64,000 nucleotides of DNA from Ooceraea biroi (Eukaryota > Arthropoda > Insecta > Hymenoptera > Formicidae): assembly GCF_003672135.1 (NCBI RefSeq), contig NC_039515.1, positions 6,634,001 to 6,698,000 on the forward strand, read 5' to 3'. Position numbers and translations under genes: made by a program. Positions 1-11,385 of this stretch are shown here, one piece after another; the first letter of the stretch is position 1; each line of letters begins with the position of its first letter. The notes under the pieces were generated by a model, which was not told the origin of the DNA, made no database searches, and saw only the letters and a program-made list of their open reading frames with translations.

Positions 1-53
1 AGATTTCATTTTAATGATGAAAGATTGTATTTAATTTGTACTCGTGTTATGTA

Positions 54-777
54 TTAAGGGGGGAGCCTGCTTTAGAACGCTGAAAATAAGGTATATTTTA
101 CGAATTGTTTTTGGAGAAACTATACAGCGGATCATTATAAAACTTTGATGCATTTATTAGTACATGTTTAAAGATAAAAAAAATTATTTTTTTATTTGAA
201 TATATCGCTTGTAGAGGTCGTCCTGGAGAAGTCTCAGTGCAGCCGCGTCGCCGGCATTGCAAATTGGTGAGCATTCTCCTGCCTCCAAATTTCGTCTAAA
301 CTGAAAAATTGAAATATGTTCTCGTTATTTATGAATTCCTATCGTCGATGAACCAAAGAGAGAAGAAAAAAGTTGAAAAATGCCAAAATGGTGGAGCTTA
401 GAACACAAAAGTACGATTTTTAGGCAAAGTTTTTGAACATTTTCATGCAAAAATAATTGTTTAACTTAATGTTTTTATGAATATTAAAGGTTCATCGACG
501 ATGGGAATTCATAAATAACGAGAAAATATTTCAATTTTTCAGTTTGGATGAAATTTGGAGGCGGGAGAATGCTCACCAATTTACAATGCCGGCTGCACTA
601 AGACGCCTCCAGGACGACCTCTACAGGCATATATTCAAATAAAAAAATAATTTTTTTATCTTTAAACATGTACTAATAAATGCATCAAAGTTTTATAATG
701 ATCCGCTGTATAGTTTCTCCAAAAAATTCGTAAAATTATACCTTATTTTCAACGTTCTAAAGCAGGCTCCCCCTTAA
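54..777 (-). mobile_element. Fold-back element A (TTAA-flanked), copy 1
   Basis: A 724-base imperfect palindrome bounded by TTAA on both sides. The ends read TTAAGGGGGGAGCCTGCTTT inward from each side. The arms are about 290 bases each and the loop about 150 bases. There is no coding capacity. TTAA target sites and TTAA-ended inverted repeats point to non-autonomous mobility by a piggyBac-type transposase; that part is inference. This copy lies in the left arm of the large inverted duplication and is in the opposite orientation to the others. Confidence 0.85.
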
Positions 778-1622
778 TGTATGCATCTTAGCATTGGCTC
801 TCGTGGAATCTCAAAAATGATGAGACTGTCTAATGTCTCCGGTGCACAACGTAGCATAACACAGAATTACCGGCGGTAGTTTTTCTGACGTCGCGTGGCC
901 GCGTCTCAATAAAACGATGATCATCGGCCGCGTCATTAAGCGCGCACAGTCGCGCGGCTGTTGCCGCAGCCCTCTCGCCGCGTGTGCGTGCATACGCGTT
1001 GCAGCGCAGCGCCGTTACACGTTGCGCAGAATGCCCCGTAGACAAAATAAACCGGCCGTGTTTACCGAGAGCGAGAAGATTAATCCGCTACCTCGTACTA
1101 CCCGGCCGATCCGCGCTTCCCGGAGAGTAATCGTAGACGTTGTTTCTGTCAAATAATCCGCGTCGGCACGCACCCGCGAGCGAGCGGACTCGGGAAACGT
1201 AAATACACGTGATTAATTATCGTCGCTGCATTTACGCGAGTTACCGGCTCGCAGGAAGCGTTGGCGATTTTTAAAACTCAGCGGTTTAAACATACGGGAA
1301 AAACCGCTGGCGAATCCTGAGATCGAATCTGTATTCCTGTATTTTCAGAGATCAGAGAGTTGCGAGAGTCAAAGTGGAATCGAAAGCGGAAATCACAATC
1401 GTAGTTAATACTTGGACTGCTTAGTTTAGTTTCGAGCGTGAGCTCGTGATAATGTTAATTTTGCTTCTTATGTTAACACGTATGTAAATAATATTTTATT
1501 TTATTTTTATTCAATATCTTTATTTAGTTGATAAAACAATTCAAGTTATCAAAACGTCATCAGATTAGTTCGAAGTTGTTTTGCAAGGAACTGCGAATGC
1601 GTATTGCGATCTTCGCGTTATA
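777..1622. other. CpG-rich stretch without recognisable gene
   Basis: Between the fold-back element and the mariner. 800-1200 is rich in CG dinucleotides; 1200 onward becomes AT-rich. Short open frames on both strands look like chance products of base composition. It is duplicated in inverted form at about 11386-12231. Confidence 0.5.
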
Positions 1623-2900
1623 TTGGGTCATTAAGTATGAAACTTTACAAATAGAACATAAACTTTTGCATTTTTTGGCACATGGACATGATTTATTTTC
1701 AATCGAAGTATGCGCCCATGTTATCTACACACTTCTGCCATTTTAGTGGTAGTTGGTCTATGCCTCTACTATAGAAGCCAGGAGTACGGGAATCGATGAA
1801 GTCGCGGAAGGCTGTTTCGACTGCCTGTTGAGAATTGAAGAACTTTCCCACCAACTAGTTGTCCAAATTCCGGAAGAAGTGATAGTCGGTAGGTGCTAGA
1901 ATATGGTGGATGACGGAGAGTTTCCAATTCCAACTCCCGTAGCTTTGCCACGGTCAGTCGTGCAGTGTGCGGTCGAGCATTATCATGCAACAGGATTGGC
2001 ATTGACCGATTGACCAATTTCGGTTGTTTAATAGCAAGTTGTTGCATCATTTCGTCCAGTTGCTTGCAATATACTTCAGCCGTTATCGATGTACGAGGTT
2101 TCATAAAGTTGTAGTAGATAACACCTGACCTGGACCACCAAACAGTCACCATAAGCTTCTTCTGTGTAACGTTGGGTTTCGCGTGATGTCTCGGTGGTTC
2201 ATCAGCGTTCAACCACTGATGTGAGCGTTTACGATTGTCGTAGAGTATCCACTTTTCATCGCAGGTCACAATTCGATTAAAAAAAGATTCATTTTTGTGA
2301 CGGGAAAGCAAAGAAAGTGAAGCCTCTAGACGTTGCGCCTGCTGCGCATCGGTCAATTCGTGCGGGACCCATTTGTCCAACTTCTTCATCTTACCAATTG
2401 CAGCTAAATGAACCAATATGGTGGGTATGGAAACATTGAATATCGATGCCAATTCACGTGTACTTTGAGATAGATCGGACTCTACTACGGCTCTCAAGTG
2501 ATCATTATCCACCTTCGTCTTTAGTCTTCCACGTGGCTCATTAGCGAGGCTGAAATCTCCATCTCTGAAGTTTTTGTACCAATTGCCCACCGTTGCTTTA
2601 GTAGTTGAACCTTCACCAAATACAGCGTTGATATTACGAGCTGTCTCCGACACTGTGGTTCCACGGCGGAACTCATATTCATAAATCACACGAATTTTGG
2701 ACTTTTCCATAGTTCTATAAAAAAGAATCCACCAATAAAACTAATGAAGATATTTGAAGAAACAAATATGACATTTGAAGAGCGAACATACATCTATCAC
2801 ACTAACCTAACCTGATACTGACGTCTGGCGCCAAATTTGTGATAACAAATGTTAAAGATGGCGCTTTTACATTTGTAAAGTTTCATACTTAATGACCCAA
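1623..2900 (-). mobile_element. Mariner element, 1,278 bp, defective (left-arm copy)
   Basis: Perfectly placed terminal inverted repeats (TTGGGTCATTAAGTATGAAA inward from both ends) flanked by the TA target duplication at 1621-1622 and 2901-2902. It carries a broken transposase on the minus strand. Size and ends are normal for mariner. An inverted identical copy lies at 10108-11385. Confidence 0.95.
1700..2710 (-). pseudogene. Mariner transposase, frameshifted
   Basis: The frame opens at 2710 with MEKSKIRVIYEYEFRRGTTV and has the N-terminal helix-turn-helix regions (WYKNFRDGDFSL; STRELASIFNVSIPTILVHL). The first two catalytic aspartates are present (TCDEKWILYD and LHDNARPH). After HPPYS a small deletion shifts the frame, so the third aspartate region (normally PDLAP.D) is lost and the frame ends at 1769. 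The C-terminal homology resumes in another frame and contains a further in-frame TAG before a normal end near 1700. It therefore cannot make active transposase. Confidence 0.9.
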
Positions 2901-3648
2901 TAATATCTCAATCTTGATTATGCTTTTCGGGCGGGAGTTCTTTTCGTGACAAGTGTTAGTTTCGCGTGTGAGACCAGCAATTTCTCAGGTGGGACTGGAG
3001 TCTAATTTAGCGGCTCTTCATTACGAAATCACATACACGCGCGCGAGTTCCGCAACCGCAATCACTCTTCTTTATTGACTCGCTCGACAGTGATTCTCGC
3101 AACACGGCTCGCAGTCACGGCTGCCTAATTCGTTAGCCGTCTCTCAATTGTCCCCGGTGTGCTTGGCGTAAATGCGGTTGACGCAAGATGGATGGAAGCG
3201 ATGCAGAAATCTTACGATGACCGACACGACCTCTTATCACGCCTAATGCGACACGTAATCTGTCTTGTTTTATTGGCTTATTGCTCGTCGCGATAGCCTT
3301 AATTGTTTAACGACGTATTTGACCGTGATGAAAATTTCTCCCCTCGAACCATCCGTCAATCGCGATTTGCGAGCTCGTTTTCGCTGTCATTAAAAGAGCA
3401 AGATTGCGATTGAATAGTAACTTACAACTGACAAGATTTTCATGAATAGTTAAATTGACCTCAATGAATGTATGAATGTTTATGTTTATGTTTGAATCAC
3501 CGACGAAAGACAAGGATAGGCGACGCTCACATTTCCTGTAGCTTCGAAACTTTACACCGTCATATCTTTTAACAGAAACATCTGACAAAAAAATGTTTTT
3601 AACGAAATTTACTTGTTTTTACCCGTAGAACCCAACCATCTAACATTT
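2901..3648. other. Unassigned sequence in left arm
   Basis: Mixed CpG-rich and AT-rich DNA without recognisable gene. A 93-codon frame (3307-3588, minus) is interrupted in the other arm by one-base changes, which argues against coding. Confidence 0.5.
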
Positions 3649-3672
3649 TATAGGGGATCCCGTTTGAAATTG

Positions 3673-3718
3673 TGAAGTTATCCCCTGCCCCCCTTTAAGG
3701 GGGGCAGGGGGTAACTTC
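3673..3718. repeat. Short near-perfect hairpin with C/G runs
   Basis: TGAAGTTATCCCCTGCCCCC pairs with the following GGGGGCAGGGGGTAACTTCA around a central TTTAA. Stem about 21 bp. It lies just beyond the left arm's inner boundary. It may be the core of a very short TTAA fold-back. Confidence 0.7.
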
Positions 3719-4413
3719 ATATTTATGTAGTTAGAAAGGCCCCTCGAATACATAAAACTTTCTTATGAACAACTTTTTGATTTGACAAATAGTTTCCGAA
3801 ATATTCAGCTGTTAAGAGTTATGTGGGCCACCCTGTATAAATCGAATAAATCAATTTATTATACGTTACTAGAATAGTCCTTAGTTGTAATTTTATTGCA
3901 ATTTGAGATATTACGAGTTCAGGGAGGTTTGTCGCACAATGTATCGAGGCAAAGTTCGGTGGCGAACGCCACTCAGAATTGGACAAAGCCGTCCTCGTCA
4001 GCGAGCAGAGATCGAATCTGTGTTCGCAGCGGCCCTATCGAAACCGCCAGTCACGGAGTGTCGTAATAAATTCGATTCCTTTTTTTATTCGGCGCACAAA
4101 GGAGGAGGCAGAGGGAGAGGCAGTTTAGGGGAGTTAAAACGTGACCGGGCATTCGCTCGCCTGTCATGAGAATGATTCATTGCGCGAGAGCCGCGCGCGA
4201 TATCGATCGATATGTCGCGATGTATTAATGACAGCGCACTGTGAATTTCCGTAGGCCGAGCAAGAGAAGAGAGAATCGGAGGCGAGAGTTCTTTCTTGCC
4301 GCTGTGATTCTACTGAAGTTTTATCGATGAGGCAATTCGAGCCTGAGTTAAGTGGTGAACCTATCTACGATATTCTTGTAAAGACCTCGTCAAAGGATCC
4401 CGAAGAGATCTTC
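3719..4413. other. Intergenic or intronic, transposon remnant plus unassigned DNA
   Basis: 3720-3850 ends with GGGCCACCCTGTATA, a terminal pattern common in decayed insect repeats. From 3900 to 4413 I see no supported gene. The 88-codon frame at 3903 has no recognisable motif. Confidence 0.4.
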
Positions 4414-5137
4414 TTAAGGGGGGAGCCTGCTTTAGAACGTTGAAAATAAGGTATAATTTTACGAATTTTTTGGAGAAACTATACAGCGGATCATTATAAA
4501 ACTTTGATGCATTTATTAGTACATGTTTAAAGATAAAAAAATTATTTTTTTATTTGAATATATGCCTGTAGAGGTCGTCCTGGAGGCGTCTTAGTGCAGC
4601 CGGCATTGTAAATTGGTGAGCATTCTCCCGCCTCCAAATTTCATCCAAACTGAAAAATTGAAATATTTTCTCGTTATTTATGAATTCCCATCGTCGATGA
4701 ACCTTTAATATTCATAAAAACATTAAGTTAAACAATTATTTTTGCATGAAAATGTTCAAAAACTTTGCCTAAAAATCGTACTTTTGTGTTCTAAGCTCCA
4801 CCATTTTGGCACTTTTCAACTTTTTTCTTCTCTCTTTGGTTCATCGACGATGGGAATTCATAAATAACGAGAACATATTTCAATTTTTCAGTTTAGACGA
4901 AATTTGGAGGCAGGAGAATGCTCACCAATTTGCAATGCCGGCGACGCGGCTGCACTGAGACTTCTCCAGGACGACCTCTACAAGCGATACATTCAAATCA
5001 AAAAATAATTTTCTTATCTTTAAACATGTACTAATAAATGCATCAAAGTTTTATAATGATCCGCTGTATAGTTTCTCCAAAAACAATTCGTAAAATATAC
5101 CTTATTTTCAGCGTTCTAAAACAGGCTCCCCCCTTAA
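4414..5137 (+). mobile_element. Fold-back element A, left member of composite A-B-A
   Basis: 724 bases, TTAA to TTAA, same design as 54-777. Its right end carries the variant CTAAAACAGGCTCC instead of CTAAAGCAGG, and its inner right arm has CAAATCAAAAAATAATTTTC. Both variants recur in left and internal A copies of the 34.4-39.5 kb array. The final TTAA is shared with element B. Confidence 0.88.
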
Positions 5138-5506
5138 GGGCATGCTGGAGTTGCTAGTGAACTATTTTTTCACTATAGCGATGGTAATTGCAGTTTCGAA
5201 AATTCTCTTTATTGCTTGTGCTGAATAAAAAATCCTTTTCCACAAATGAAGTATAGATAGAAAGAAAGTCCGCTCTACAGGACTTTATACTCAAAATGGC
5301 AAAAAGTTAAAAACTTGAATTTGTCTTTTCTAACTTTGTTCCATTTTGAATATAAAGTCCTGTAGAGCGGACTTTCTTTCTATCTATACTTCATTTGTGG
5401 AAAAGGATTTTTTATACTGCACAAGCAATAAAGAGAATTTTCGAAACTGCAATTACCATCGCTATAGTAAAAAAATAGTTCACTAGCAACTCCAGCATCC
5501 CCTTAA
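5134..5506 (+). mobile_element. Fold-back element B, 373 bp
   Basis: A palindromic element reading TTAAGGGCATGCTGGAGTTG inward on the left and TTAAGGGGATGCTGGAGTTG inward on the right. The long arms meet around GGCAAAAAGTTAAAAACTTG. Both TTAA ends are shared with flanking A copies. It has no coding capacity. All six B copies in the window are 373 bases and all lie between two A elements. Confidence 0.88.
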
Positions 5507-6227
5507 GGGGGAGCCTGCTTTAGAACGTTGAAAATAAGGTATAATTTTACGAATTTTTTGGAGAAACTATACAGCGGATCATTATAAAACTTTGATGCAT
5601 TTATTAGTACGTGTTTAAAGATAAAAAAAATTATTTTTTGATTTGAATATATGCCTGTAGAGGTCGTCCTGGAGGCGTCTTAGTGCAGCCGGCATTGTAA
5701 ATTGGTGAGCATTCTCTCGCCTCCAAATTTCATCCAAACTGAAAAATTGAAATATTTTCTCGTTATTTATGAATTCCCATCGTCGATGAACCTTTAATAT
5801 TCATAAAAACATTAAGTTAAACAATTATTTTTGCATGAAAAAGTTCAAAAACTTTGCCTAAAAATCGTACTTTTGTGTTCTAAGCTCCACCATTTTGGCA
5901 CTTTTCAACTTTTTTCTTCTCTCTTTGGTTCATCGACGATGGGAATTCATAAATAACGAGAACATATTTCAATTTTTCAGTTTAGACGAAATTTGGAGGC
6001 AGGAGAATGCTCACCAATTTGCAATGCCGGCGACGCGGCTGCACTGAGACTTCTCCAGGACGACCTCTACAAGCGATATATTCAAATAAAAAAATAATTT
6101 TTTTTATCTTTAAACATGTACTAATAAATGCATAAAAGTTTTATAATGATCCGCTGTATAGTTTCTCCAAAAACAATTCGTAAAATATACCTTATTTTCA
6201 GCGTTCTAAAGCAGGCTCCCCCCTTAA
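5503..6227 (+). mobile_element. Fold-back element A, right member of composite A-B-A
   Basis: 725 bases, TTAA to TTAA. It carries TTAGTACGTGTTTAAAG in the left arm (other A copies have ACATG) and CTAAAGCAGG at the right end. Both variants mark the right-hand A of the array at 34.4-39.5 kb. Confidence 0.88.
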
Positions 6228-8925
6228 GGATCTTTAAAATTTTAAGAGTCCTTAAAAAAAAGTTAGCAAAATATTCAGTCTATGAATTTCTCGCACAAGA
6301 GAAATCTGATTAGTCGGATATTTCACTTACGCGAGTGATTCTCCGGAAGACGCTTCTAATTAATAGAATGGAATCCTTGCAATTAAGGTTCTATCCTGCT
6401 ACGGCAGGATGTTCTATGATGAGAAGAGACTAGTTTCGCTCGCTACGAGTGATATCCTCCGCGGAACAGCCTCGTCTAGGATTCCTCGCGGGAGGAGATC
6501 GACTGCACTCGTTCACTCACTTCACTGGCACTAACGTTCAGCACTCACGTGTCCCCTTCGTTATCCTCTCATTGCTCCTTCCGCCCGAGATAACACAATA
6601 TCGGCCCACGTGGGAATGCAAAAGGGCGGCGCGACTGGTTCTCATGTTCGATGTAATCGCAAACGTTAGCAATTAACGAATATTTGATATCAGACAACTC
6701 ACTCCCGAACACACTATCAAAACATGTTTATAAAATTTAGCAGTTTAATCCATTAGCCAGATAATTTCCAAAAACAAGAAAACTTTTGCACAACTCCTTC
6801 TCCTCAATCACTTTCCGGCGCTATTGATTTTGATCTTCTTCTTGAGCGGAAAGTCGAATTTAGAACTCTGAAATTGCTTTAATTTCTTATGAAGTGACTA
6901 CTGCGCAAAGCTAGTTATCGGCGATCGATCGATTCTCGAGCACCGTGGAAACGCGCTTGGTGAACGATTTCTCCGCGGTCTCCGATATTTTCACGACAAC
7001 CTCATAGAGCCTCCTGCCTGATCACGCGCCGTTCGGGACTAACTAAGTAACGCGCTCGCAGCTGCAGCTCGTGTACTCTCGCAGTCTCCCGCGCGCGTAA
7101 ACTCGGACTTATACTTTATACGAGCTCATACATTCCCGGCTGCAGCTCCCTCGAAGCCCCCTTTGGCCCCTTTGTTTCTCCCGTTCGAGAGTGCATCCGA
7201 GAGCACGAGGGGACCGCGCTGTACGCGCTGCAACCAGCGGACGGTGTGCGCGCGTAAGGGCATTGCATCTCTTATGATATATGTATGCACGCACGCACGT
7301 ACTCATACGCGTGCAACGGGAGACAGGATTGACAGGCCAAGACGATTAACTTCAGCGGCGATCAGCTTCGACTCCCCGGTTTAATCCCTTACCTCGAAAT
7401 CGTTTGCTGTTAACTTGAGATTACGTACGAATTAAAATTGGATAAACGTGTGTAAATTAATTTTTAATAATATATTAATTAATTCTCTGAATGGTATTCA
7501 AATTTTTTAAATTTAAGTTTTTCTAATTTAAGGACTGGCATGTTAGGTTTCGCGTGAAACGCGTTCTTATTATAATATTTGCAAGTTACCTTTTAGTGAA
7601 GATTCGACATGCAGTTACAGACTTTACAAATTTTCCTAATGTAATCTCGAATTTGAATGTTTAAATATAATATAACAAAATCAAAGATCTCTGAGGTTGT
7701 CACGTGTCATGACATGTTATTCAAATATCTGGCGACAAAGTTTTCCCAAACGTGTGACGAGTGACATGCAAATCTCGACGCATGAGAACCGCTTGTTAGG
7801 AGCGTGCGATGCACCGTACGCGAACCGTAAAAGTTTTCTCCTTTCTTTTCTCTTCTCCCTTTACGTTCTTTTGTTCATCATCCGTAGCGTATACCGTACG
7901 GTAAACGTGTACGTACATACACGTGTTCGTATGTACCACGAGGGTACGTGAAATCGTTTCTACTAGTGATACAGATATTCGCCGAAGTATGATCCGAAGA
8001 TACGAACGTCGGAAATGTACAATGTTTTTTTATATTATATTTAAACATTTTACACTTTTAAAACAGAGCAAGTAACAATTAAAAACGGTTGTATCTGAGA
8101 GATCAGCAATTTGAGAATCTGAAAGTCTGAGTATCTAACAATTCGATGATTAAATCCTAAAACTTTAAATAATTTATATAATTTATATAATAATTTAAAT
8201 AATTTATGGTTTTATTACTTTTTATTTTTTAAATTGTATTTATTATATTATTATTTTATTTTATTTATTACATTATTATCTGTTATATTTATTGTTACAT
8301 TTTTCGTTAATACATGACAGTGTGAAATTTTAGGGGATTAAAGTCGCCTCGTTACCCCTCGAAATCTTCTATCGTCCTCGATGCAATTCGCGAAACGTCT
8401 CGAGTTTTATCTGGACCATAACTCGGGACGCGCGGAAGCGAAACGGAACGCGATATTGCGTGTCACGAATTTATTCGCGAACGTATACATACAGGGTGCT
8501 CCCGTAGGCACGAACCTAAGAGAGCGTTTACGGCGCATAAGCGCGATAAGCGCGATTTACCCTCGAGCGACTTGCAGATTGTTGAACATTTATTCCGCTT
8601 CTTTTTTTATATATACATGTATATCATGCGCCACTTCGATCCCCATTTTGCTTATCGCGAGGCGAGTCTTTCTTCTCGCGAACGCGAGAGATAAAGATAG
8701 TGCAAATGCAGTTGCTTCGTAATAGAGTAATCGATACGATAAGGTAACCAAACGACGTAAAACTCGCCTGAGGTATTAATTAAATGAGTTGTAAGTAATA
8801 TCTGTTCATACGAGTTTGCAAAATTCTTTTATTGTGATCTTAAGCAGAGTAATACCTTCTTAATGATGTCTCTAACAACCTGTATAATTAAATGTATAAT
8901 ACAAATATCTAATATATGGCAATTA
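6228..8925. other. Unassigned intronic or upstream DNA
   Basis: 2.7 kb without a supported gene. It contains CpG-rich patches at about 6900-7380 and 8380-8560, and an AT-rich low-complexity stretch at 8160-8300. ATACAGGGTGCTCCCG near 8488 may be an old transposon end. The open frames at 7109-7384, 7697 and 8381 have no recognisable motif. Confidence 0.4.
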
Positions 8926-8990
8926 TTAAGGGGGGAGCCTGCTTTAGAACGCTGAAAATAAGGTATATTTTACGAATTGTTTTTGGAGAT
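8926..8990 (+). mobile_element. Truncated end of fold-back element A
   Basis: Starts TTAAGGGGGGAGCCTGCTTT and follows the A consensus (with GCTGAAAATAAGGTATATTT) for about 65 bases. It then leaves the consensus near ACTATAAAGCAACTATAC, so the rest of the element is missing. The break lies just before the homopolymer block at 9098-9345. Confidence 0.8.
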
Positions 8991-9093
8991 ACTATAAAGC
9001 AACTATACAAAACGGTAATCCATTTATTAATTAAACACTTTTGAATTGCATTTATTGTTAAGTTAAGTAAAAAACATTTGTTTTTTAAAAAGG

Positions 9094-9097
<4 letters not shown>

Positions 9098-9131
<34 letters not shown>

Positions 9132-9345
9132 GTTTTTTTTTAATTTTTTTTTTGGCTGAAAAATATCTTAATTTCGGGGCCCTTGTAAGGGAGGGGGGGG
9201 GGGTTCGGGGTTTTTTCCCCTTTGGAGGGGGGGGAAAAGGGTTTTTTCCTTTTTTCCAGGGGTTGGGGGCAAAAGGGGGGAAAAGCCCCCCCCCGCCCGG
9301 GTCCCCCCCGCCGGGGGGGCGGGGGGGGGGCGGGCGGGGGCAATT
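9098..9345. repeat. Homopolymer-dominated low-complexity block
   Basis: Begins with 29 A, then T runs, then long alternating G and C runs. The frames on both strands across it encode only poly-Gly, poly-Pro or poly-Lys shadows. It sits exactly at the inner boundary of the right palindrome arm. It looks more like a poorly resolved consensus than natural sequence. Confidence 0.75.
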
Positions 9346-9371
9346 TGCAAGAATCTCTCCTTTAAATGTTA

Positions 9372-10107
9372 GATGGTTGGGTTCTACGGGTAAAAACAAG
9401 TAAATTTCGTTAAAAACATTTTTTGTCAGATGTTTCTGTAAAAGATATGACGGTGTAAAGTTTCGAAGCTACAGGAAATGTGAGCGTCGCCTATCCTTGT
9501 CTTTCGTCGGTGATTCAAACATAAACATAAACATTCATACATTCATTGAGGTCAATTTAACTATTCATGAAAATCTTGTCAGTTGTAAGTTACTATTCAA
9601 TCGCAATCTTGCTCTTTTAATGACAGCGAAAACGAGCTCGCAAATCGCGATTGACGGATGGTTCGAGGGAGAAATTTTCATCACGGTCAATACGTCGTTA
9701 AACAATTAAGGCTATCGCGACGAGCAATAAGCCAATAAAACAAGACAGATTACGTGTCGCATTAGGCGTGATAAGAGGTCGTGTCGGTCATCGTAAGATT
9801 TCTGCATCGCTTCCATCCATCTTGCGTCAACCGCATTTACGCCAAGCACACCGGGGACAATTGAGAGACGGCTAACGAATTAGGCAGCCGTGACTGCGAG
9901 CCGTGTTGCGAGAATCACTGTCGAGCGAGTCAATAAAGAAGAGTGATTGCGGTTGCGGAACTCGCGCGCGTGTATGTGATTTCGTAATGAAGAGCCGCTA
10001 AATTAGACTCCAGTCCCACCTGAGAAATTGCTGGTCTCACACGCGAAACTAACACTTGTCACGAAAAGAACTCCCGCCCGAAAAGCATAATCAAGATTGA
10101 GATATTA
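9372..10107. other. Unassigned sequence in right arm
   Basis: Inverted copy of about 2901-3640. No gene supported. Confidence 0.5.
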
Positions 10108-11385
10108 TTGGGTCATTAAGTATGAAACTTTACAAATGTAAAAGCGCCATCTTTAACATTTGTTATCACAAATTTGGCGCCAGACGTCAGTATCAGGTTA
10201 GGTTAGTGTGATAGATGTATGTTCGCTCTTCAAATGTCATATTTGTTTCTTCAAATATCTTCATTAGTTTTATTGGTGGATTCTTTTTTATAGAACTATG
10301 GAAAAGTCCAAAATTCGTGTGATTTATGAATATGAGTTCCGCCGTGGAACCACAGTGTCGGAGACAGCTCGTAATATCAACGCTGTATTTGGTGAAGGTT
10401 CAACTACTAAAGCAACGGTGGGCAATTGGTACAAAAACTTCAGAGATGGAGATTTCAGCCTCGCTAATGAGCCACGTGGAAGACTAAAGACGAAGGTGGA
10501 TAATGATCACTTGAGAGCCGTAGTAGAGTCCGATCTATCTCAAAGTACACGTGAATTGGCATCGATATTCAATGTTTCCATACCCACCATATTGGTTCAT
10601 TTAGCTGCAATTGGTAAGATGAAGAAGTTGGACAAATGGGTCCCGCACGAATTGACCGATGCGCAGCAGGCGCAACGTCTAGAGGCTTCACTTTCTTTGC
10701 TTTCCCGTCACAAAAATGAATCTTTTTTTAATCGAATTGTGACCTGCGATGAAAAGTGGATACTCTACGACAATCGTAAACGCTCACATCAGTGGTTGAA
10801 CGCTGATGAACCACCGAGACATCACGCGAAACCCAACGTTACACAGAAGAAGCTTATGGTGACTGTTTGGTGGTCCAGGTCAGGTGTTATCTACTACAAC
10901 TTTATGAAACCTCGTACATCGATAACGGCTGAAGTATATTGCAAGCAACTGGACGAAATGATGCAACAACTTGCTATTAAACAACCGAAATTGGTCAATC
11001 GGTCAATGCCAATCCTGTTGCATGATAATGCTCGACCGCACACTGCACGACTGACCGTGGCAAAGCTACGGGAGTTGGAATTGGAAACTCTCCGTCATCC
11101 ACCATATTCTAGCACCTACCGACTATCACTTCTTCCGGAATTTGGACAACTAGTTGGTGGGAAAGTTCTTCAATTCTCAACAGGCAGTCGAAACAGCCTT
11201 CCGCGACTTCATCGATTCCCGTACTCCTGGCTTCTATAGTAGAGGCATAGACCAACTACCACTAAAATGGCAGAAGTGTGTAGATAACATGGGCGCATAC
11301 TTCGATTGAAAATAAATCATGTCCATGTGCCAAAAAATGCAAAAGTTTATGTTCTATTTGTAAAGTTTCATACTTAATGACCCAA
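10108..11385 (+). mobile_element. Mariner element, 1,278 bp, defective (right-arm copy)
   Basis: TTGGGTCATTAAGTATGAAA terminal repeats, with TA at 10106-10107 and 11386-11387. It matches the left-arm copy in length, ends and transposase lesion. The copy arose with the inverted duplication and not by a separate transposition, because the flanking DNA is also shared. Confidence 0.95.
10298..11308 (+). pseudogene. Mariner transposase, frameshifted (right-arm copy)
   Basis: Same protein as at 1700-2710. The initial frame runs from MEKSKIRVIYEYEF to 11239. The first two catalytic aspartates (CDEKW, HDNARPH) are present and the third is lost to a small deletion after HPPYS. The old C-terminus resumes in another frame, with an internal TAG, and ends at TGA 11306-11308. 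Confidence 0.9.

Larger units (their letters stand above)
1..3648 (+). repeat. Left arm of a giant inverted duplication
   Basis: Read as reverse complement, this stretch repeats at 9364-13008. Position x pairs with about 13008-x on the outer side and 13012-x on the inner side. It includes one TTAA fold-back element, CpG-rich unique-looking DNA and a whole mariner with its TA flanks. The differences I found are single-base length changes in homopolymers (for example 5 versus 6 C near 773/12235, and 4 versus 3 C near 3342). The outer edge coincides with the window start, so the arm may extend further. Confidence 0.93.

Noticed and set aside
811..1156. Short frames on both strands in CpG-rich DNA, mirrored at 11852-12197
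   Set aside because: No motif, low complexity, rich in Arg/Ala as expected from CG-rich sequence; duplicated only with the palindrome arms.
3307..3588. 93-codon minus-strand frame, mirrored in part at 9497-9709
   Set aside because: One-base length differences between arms change its reading frame and ends, and there is no recognisable motif.
9085..9403. Frames of poly-Pro/Gly/Lys on both strands
   Set aside because: Products of the homopolymer block, not genes.
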